The notes under the pieces: model-generated
What the model was told of the DNA's origin: nothing
Database searches by the model: none
What the model saw: the letters and a program-made list of their open reading frames with translations, nothing else
Position numbers and translations under genes: made by a program
Source of the DNA: a virus
IMG/VR virus record: IMGVR_UViG_3300017767_000015
Span: 1-53,544 of that record
DNA: 53,544 bases
Reading direction: 5' to 3' (one strand)
Shown: piece by piece, positions 49,881 through 53,544 of the stretch
Layout of the letters: the number at the start of each line of letters is the position of its first letter
Numbering within the stretch: the stretch's first letter is position 1

Positions 49881-49899
49881 ATATATTAATGACTCATAA
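49881..49899. promoter_or_regulatory. divergent promoter region between early and late arms
   Basis: ATATATTAAT and CTCATAA lie 22-40 nt upstream of ATG 49921 on the + strand and about 65-80 nt upstream of the portal start on the - strand. This is the only place where the two transcription arms diverge, so promoters for both must lie close by. The exact boxes are not decided by the sequence. Confidence 0.4.
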
Positions 49900-49920
49900 T
49901 TATTACTATGTATGCACCAC

Positions 49921-50070
49921 ATGGAGATTTTAGATTTGGGCGCACCTACTATTATTGCTCTTGCTATATTAGAAATCACCTTTTGGTGTGTTGTGGGTTA
50001 TCTATTCTTTCGGAGGCTTAGAAAAAATAAAAAAAGAAATAAACACTCTACTGAAAACAAATGGGTCTAA
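49921..50070 (+). CDS. 49-residue membrane protein
   Basis: ATG 49921 to TAA 50070. Residues about 9-31 (PTIIALAIL to VVGYLF) form one membrane segment; the tail is strongly basic (FFRRLRKNKKRNKHS), so the C-terminus should lie in the cytoplasm. It is the first gene of the + arm after the divergent promoter region and is followed by a T-rich tract. A small membrane-permeabilising or host-takeover protein is plausible. It argues against the longer portal reading on the other strand. Confidence 0.5.
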   Translation: MEILDLGAPTIIALAILEITFWCVVGYLFFRRLRKNKKRNKHSTENKWV

Positions 50071-50210
50071 TTCTTTTTTCTTTCTTAAGAGTTAATATTT
50101 TATTATTATAATAATATAGGTTGGCATCTTTGACTACAACCTTTAAGAAATAATAAAGAATAAACAAAACAGGCTCTTAGTACAACGATTATTTTTTTCT
50201 TAATTCTTTC
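50070..50210. repeat. inverted-duplicate noncoding element, copy B
   Basis: The reverse complement of the segment 6996-7135: outer 27-bp (50070-50096) and 22-bp (50189-50210) blocks are identical, with a 92-bp diverged interior containing AACAGGCTC. It directly follows the stop of the 49-residue membrane protein and precedes the TATA box at 50232. The T-rich outer blocks could also end the upstream transcript. Confidence 0.8.
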
Positions 50211-50231
50211 AGAAACATCAAAATAATTACA

Positions 50232-50238
50232 TTTATAT
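50232..50238 (+). promoter_or_regulatory. TATA box, leaderless promoter
   Basis: TTTATAT begins exactly 30 nt before ATG 50262. No ribosome site precedes that ATG. It would drive the phosphoesterase-terminase unit and, if the genome is circular, possibly genes beyond the junction. Confidence 0.65.
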
Positions 50239-50261
50239 GGTATATGGTGTGTGCTATTAAC

Positions 50262-51497
50262 ATGAAGACGGCAGATAGACTCAAATTGATAAAAGACAAT
50301 CTCGGTGAATGGCAAGGTGTAGTAAGAGGATTTGCAGAAATTCTGCAAAGTAAGGCAGACAAAGAATTTACTCTTGAGTCATGGTGTCAGTTTATTAATA
50401 GAACAAAAAAGAAACATCCCGAATGGTTTAGTTATGATACCTTTAATTATTATGATATGATTCCTAAAGAGTGGGATGGTTCGGATGCCGAGTTAGCAAG
50501 AAGGCTTTGGAGACAAAATCCTTCTATAAGTGTAAATGCTTGGACACATAAGGTAAGACTACAAAGACAAAGAGGGGCAATCACCAAGAGCCATAAACCA
50601 CATTTCGTTGTTGAGCATCTAAAGAAAGCAGCATCGAATCCCGAAGATTTATGGGCTAACATAGAAAAGGTATGTAAAAAAGCAATAGAGGGTGTTGAAC
50701 ATGCTCGATGGGCTGATATACACATGAGAAACATTGATAATGATAAATTTATTGGTATTGCATTCCAAAGTGACCAACACATAGGTAATCCTTTCTGTGA
50801 CCTTGAAAAGTTAAGACTTGATACTGAAATGATTAACAGTAGCAAAAATGTCTTTGTTATACATGCGGGTGACTATATTGATAACTTTATGATTGATAAA
50901 CCACGACCTGCTATGAAAGCACCAATTCCCCCTTCTGTTCAATGGAAGTTATGTGAGCATTATATTGATATGACTCCGGAATGTCTAATGGCTATTGTTG
51001 CAGGTAATCACGACCTTTGGACTGCTGGTGCAACAGATTATGACCCTCTAAAGAGACTTGCAGAAGAAAGAGGCATTTTGTATCATGCACATGAATTAAA
51101 TCTTAGAGTATGGGTAAATGATATACCATACTGTATTTCTGTTAGGCATAAGCGAAGAGGTAACAGTCAGTTAGACCCAAGCCGTGTTATCAAAAAGATG
51201 TGGGATGACGGAGAAGCAGACTTTGATATTGGGGTAGTAGGGCATCACCATACTCCTTCCGTAGTTCCATTTACTAAACATGGTATTGAAAGATGGGCTA
51301 TAAGACCGGGCGCGTATAAAATTGTTGATTCGTTTAGTGAAATGTGCGGATTTTCAAGAGAAAGACCTACATCCCCTATGGTAATACTTAATCCTCATAC
51401 AAAAGAAGTACAGGCTTTCACAGATTTGCGACATGGTTTAAGGACACTCGCTGCATTAAATGGAGATGAGTATGATGAAAATTTGGGCATCGAATGA
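50262..51497 (+). CDS. calcineurin-like metallophosphoesterase with N-terminal HTH
   Basis: 411 residues from ATG 50262. The C-terminal two thirds carry all metallophosphoesterase motifs: SDQHIG (about 168-173), HAGDYIDN (about 201-208), AGNHD (about 246-250), an Arg/His strand and GHHHTP (about 324-329). The N-terminal 130 residues look like HTH units (ELARRLWRQNPSISVNAWTHKVRLQRQRG). Such fusions occur beside terminase genes in many phages; the substrate may be nucleic acid or a nucleotide signal. Co-transcribed with the terminase. Confidence 0.8.
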   Translation: MKTADRLKLIKDNLGEWQGVVRGFAEILQSKADKEFTLESWCQFINRTKKKHPEWFSYDTFNYYDMIPKEWDGSDAELARRLWRQNPSISVNAWTHKVRLQRQRGAITKSHKPHFVVEHLKKAASNPEDLWANIEKVCKKAIEGVEHARWADIHMRNIDNDKFIGIAFQSDQHIGNPFCDLEKLRLDTEMINSSKNVFVIHAGDYIDNFMIDKPRPAMKAPIPPSVQWKLCEHYIDMTPECLMAIVAGNHDLWTAGATDYDPLKRLAEERGILYHAHELNLRVWVNDIPYCISVRHKRRGNSQLDPSRVIKKMWDDGEADFDIGVVGHHHTPSVVPFTKHGIERWAIRPGAYKIVDSFSEMCGFSRERPTSPMVILNPHTKEVQAFTDLRHGLRTLAALNGDEYDENLGIE

Positions 51498-51669
51498 TAG
51501 AGAACTACGCTTTACTGAAATAGAAGATAATTATGTTGCAGTAAATCTTTTTACAGACCAATTTATTGTAGGCGTTACTTTAAGTAGAAGAGAAATTGAA
51601 AGATTATGCGGTTGCCTTGCTGAATGGTGCGGTATTCCCCTATTCATAGATACTAAGGAAGAGGAATAA
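51472..51669 (+). CDS. hypothetical protein (65 residues)
   Basis: ATG 51472 or 51475 follows GGAGATGAGT inside the end of the phosphoesterase gene. The protein starts MMKIWASNDRELRFTEIE, has strands and one helix with a LCGCLAEWCG Cys cluster, and ends TKEEE. It sits between two recognised genes and ends one base before the terminase start. Unknown function. Confidence 0.5.
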   Translation: MMKIWASNDRELRFTEIEDNYVAVNLFTDQFIVGVTLSRREIERLCGCLAEWCGIPLFIDTKEEE

Positions 51670-51670
51670 T

Positions 51671-53188
51671 ATGAAAAGAATAATGACTGCTTTCCACATG
51701 GAGAGAAGTCGTTATGATATTAAACACTTCTATGAGTGGCTTGGCTACAAATGGGGCGACCATATAGGCGAATGGTTAAATCTCTATGGCGATAGACAAA
51801 ATAAACAAGTTCATCGTGTATGTGTTATTGCACCAAGAGACCACAGTAAATCTACTACTCTTCGTGTAAAAGTGCTACATCAATTGATATTTGAAAGATG
51901 GCGTGAAAAACCCTTTACAATATGGCTTTTTTCTGCTAACAAAGATTTGGCTATGAATCGTCTTGATGAAATAAGACAAGACATGAAGAGGCATCCGGAA
52001 CTTAGTAGGTTGATTGATGATAAAAAGGGTAATAGATTTGAACTTCGTCTAACAAATGGTGCATGGATTAAGGCAACATCGGTTGGTTCGGGTATTCGTG
52101 GTGAACACCCCGCAGCAATAGCACTTGATGATATACTTGACGACCAAAATGATATGTCCTATGAAATGTATCAACAATGGTTTAGAAAGAAACTTACTCC
52201 CATGTTATCGCCCGGAACTTCGATTTACTGTGTAGGAACTCCTATGTCAATGAATGACTTGTATCACACCGAGATGTTAGAGAATGAGGCTTGGGAATCT
52301 TGGCGTAAAGGCGCAATTATCAATTATGATGAGTGGAGAATAAATCCCGATGAGACAAAACCTATTTGTCTGTGGGAAAGTGAAAGGCCGTTTGAGTTTC
52401 TGTTAGAGCAGAAAAAGGCAATAGGTGAATTAGCATTTGCTCAAGAGTATCTATGTAAGGTTGTTGATGATGATTCAGCAGTATATCCACAGATAATCAC
52501 TCGTAAGAACTTAGATATGTCTTCCACATTACAGACTCATAAGATATATGATGGAGAGTATGTTATAGGTTTTGACCCTTCACATGGTATAGGTCAAGAC
52601 TATTCGGTAATGTGTATTTTGCGAAAGGATGAAGACGGTAATATTCATATCGCAAACCTATGGAGGCGTAATGACTTCCCTCCCGATAAACAAGTTGATG
52701 TTATACAAGAGTATGACAAGGCTTACGAGAGACCTAAGTTCGCTTTTGAGAGTGCAGGTTTTCAACATCTGTATAAAGCAATCATAAATCAAAGAGGAAT
52801 TACCTTAGATGTAAATATGTCAAAGGTATCAAACAGAACTCTCAAGCAGGGTCTATTGACAAGACTCCGTTCATGGTTTGAACAAGGCAAAATAATCATC
52901 CCATACGGCAACGATGAGACACGAAAATTGATGAATATTGTCCTCCAAGAGTTAGAATCGCATACTTGGAAAAGTGGCGTAATAGTGGACAAAGGCAAGC
53001 ACAATGACACCGTAATGGCACTTGCACACGCCATAGACCAATACAAAACAACAGAAAACTCCCCATTACCTGTCGCTTCGGCATCAGTAAATATGTCAAA
53101 TTGGGGAAAACCGACTACTTCTAACTCTAAATTTTCAAGGAATAGAGGGAATGCAAGAAGAAGTGGCAAATATAGGACTTTTTTCTAA
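51671..53188 (+). CDS. terL: terminase large subunit
   Basis: 505 residues. ATPase: APRDHSKST (about 54-62) is the Walker A region in the form seen in many TerL proteins, IALDDILDD (about 150-158) holds Walker B, and a VGTP coupling motif follows near 187. Nuclease: GFDPSHGIGQD (about 298), a central Glu (FAFESAG) and HNDTVMALAHA near 452 supply the metal-binding acidic residues. The tail is basic and Asn/Ser-rich. It cuts and pumps viral DNA into the head. It is unusual in lying on the strand opposite to the portal and capsid genes. Confidence 0.9.
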   Translation: MKRIMTAFHMERSRYDIKHFYEWLGYKWGDHIGEWLNLYGDRQNKQVHRVCVIAPRDHSKSTTLRVKVLHQLIFERWREKPFTIWLFSANKDLAMNRLDEIRQDMKRHPELSRLIDDKKGNRFELRLTNGAWIKATSVGSGIRGEHPAAIALDDILDDQNDMSYEMYQQWFRKKLTPMLSPGTSIYCVGTPMSMNDLYHTEMLENEAWESWRKGAIINYDEWRINPDETKPICLWESERPFEFLLEQKKAIGELAFAQEYLCKVVDDDSAVYPQIITRKNLDMSSTLQTHKIYDGEYVIGFDPSHGIGQDYSVMCILRKDEDGNIHIANLWRRNDFPPDKQVDVIQEYDKAYERPKFAFESAGFQHLYKAIINQRGITLDVNMSKVSNRTLKQGLLTRLRSWFEQGKIIIPYGNDETRKLMNIVLQELESHTWKSGVIVDKGKHNDTVMALAHAIDQYKTTENSPLPVASASVNMSNWGKPTTSNSKFSRNRGNARRSGKYRTFF

Positions 53189-53229
53189 GATTTTCAAAAA
53201 ATTATAAAAAATTTTTTTGAGGTGCTTGG

Positions 53230-53260
53230 CGACTCCTAACTCCGTTAGGAGTCGGATTTT
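53230..53260 (+). terminator. intrinsic terminator-like hairpin
   Basis: CGACTCCTAAC (53230-53240), loop TCC and GTTAGGAGTCG (53244-53254) form a perfect 11-bp stem, followed by GATTTTT. Placed 41 bp after the terL stop, it probably ends the terminase transcript. Confidence 0.6.
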
Positions 53261-53316
53261 TGGCGATTTTTTGAATCGCAACTAAAATTTTTAGGTTGCC
53301 CTAATCTAACCATTTT

Positions 53317-53333
53317 AGGCTCTCAGTCTATCG
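53317..53333 (+). repeat. partial third copy of the A/B element core
   Basis: The 17-bp core reads AGGCTCTCAGTCTATCG. It matches copy A (reverse complement of 7019-7035) at 14 of 17 positions and copy B (50171-50187) at about 12, and is likewise followed by a T-rich tract. The rest of the element does not align clearly here. Confidence 0.45.
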
Positions 53334-53416
53334 TTTTTCTATTGTTTTTCTGTTGGGGTTTTCCCAACAAACAACTAATAACTACCGATTTTGACCGAAC
53401 TGACAAGGTAGTAAAT

Positions 53417-53544
53417 ATGAATAACCGAATAAAATGTATTGAATGGAACTGTGAAATAATGATTGAAATTGAAAGACCATGTGAAAACTATGGTGTTTTA
53501 CTTTCAATGGCTGATGATGGAAGTTTGAACCTTCTATGTTTGAA
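53417..53544 (+). CDS. N-terminal part of the junction-spanning zinc-ribbon protein
   Basis: ATG 53417 opens a frame (MNNRIKCIEWNCEIMIEIE...) that is still open at the window end after 42 codons and two bases. It continues in frame at position 1 and stops at 115. The first half has Cys at residues 7 and 12 and ends LNLLCL; the next residues supplied by position 1 onward complete CLNC. AAGGTAG lies seven bases upstream of the start. Confidence 0.65.
   Translation, partial: MNNRIKCIEWNCEIMIEIERPCENYGVLLSMADDGSLNLLCL

Larger units (their letters stand above)
53189..53416. other. hairpin-rich intergenic region after terL
   Basis: 228 bp with no gene. It holds an AT-rich run just after terL, a strong terminator hairpin (53230-53254), a 6-bp hairpin (GCGATT/AATCGC, 53263-53279), a partial copy of the A/B element core (53317-53333) and a 7-bp hairpin (TGTTGGG/CCCAACA, 53351-53369), then AAGGTAG before ATG 53417. 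Candidate site for packaging initiation, replication origin or transcript termination. Confidence 0.5.

Noticed and set aside
49818-49979. 54-residue N-terminal extension of the portal protein
   Set aside because: It overlaps the + strand membrane-protein gene, has no portal-like character, and ATG 49817 gives a normal portal.

Overview
The window reads as a tailed virus (Caudoviricetes-type) of an archaeon. Head and tail genes are of the HK97-fold, long-tailed plan: portal, maturation protease with scaffold, major capsid protein, decoration protein, connectors, tail tube, tail-assembly chaperones, tape measure and a giant tail-tip protein. The replication genes are archaeal: family B DNA polymerase, PCNA-like clamp, RFC small-subunit clamp loader, MCM-like helicase, archaeo-eukaryotic primase, XPF/ERCC4 nuclease, Cas4/RecB-like nuclease and a RecA/Sak4-like ATPase. 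TTTATA boxes lie exactly 30 nt upstream of four start codons (leaderless archaeal promoters), and GGAGG/GGTGA ribosome sites occur inside operons. Gene content resembles the marine 'magroviruses' of Marine Group II archaea, but that assignment is inference from gene content; no search was run.

The window is probably one complete, circularly permuted genome of 53,544 bp. The gene that runs off the right edge continues in frame into the left edge, and joining them makes an intact 80-residue zinc ribbon.

Layout. (1) 1-7006, + strand: a tight string of small, mostly unknown genes overlapping by ATGA/GTGA, many with Cys pairs and EEE C-termini, plus a pyrimidine-dimer-glycosylase-like protein, an HNH nuclease and a DUF3846-like protein. 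(2) 7239-25047, + strand: replication and nucleotide genes (PAC2-like protein, MCM-like helicase, small winged-helix proteins, dNMP kinase, clamp loader, Sak4-like ATPase, clamp, DNA methyltransferase, GNAT protein, PolB, Cas4-like nuclease, primase, ERCC4 nuclease). (3) 25048-25148: a convergence point with a TATA box followed by a 75-nt inverted repeat. (4) 25149-49817, - strand: one long late operon read from the portal to the tail-tip protein. (5) 49921-53188, + strand: a 49-residue membrane protein, a metallophosphoesterase and the large terminase, followed by a hairpin-rich intergenic region and the junction-spanning gene.

The early arm thus reads + from 49.9 kb through the junction to 25 kb, and the late arm reads - from 49.8 to 25.1 kb. 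The most striking unexplained element is a pair of about 140-bp noncoding sequences in inverted orientation (6996-7135 and 50070-50210), with a third partial copy near 53317. Other points worth a look are a canonical -1 slippery heptamer in the tail chaperone genes, a nested scaffold start, a possible +1 recoding at 16957, and a possible small structured RNA at 25070. No integrase, tRNA, chaperonin, lysin or CRISPR array was recognised.
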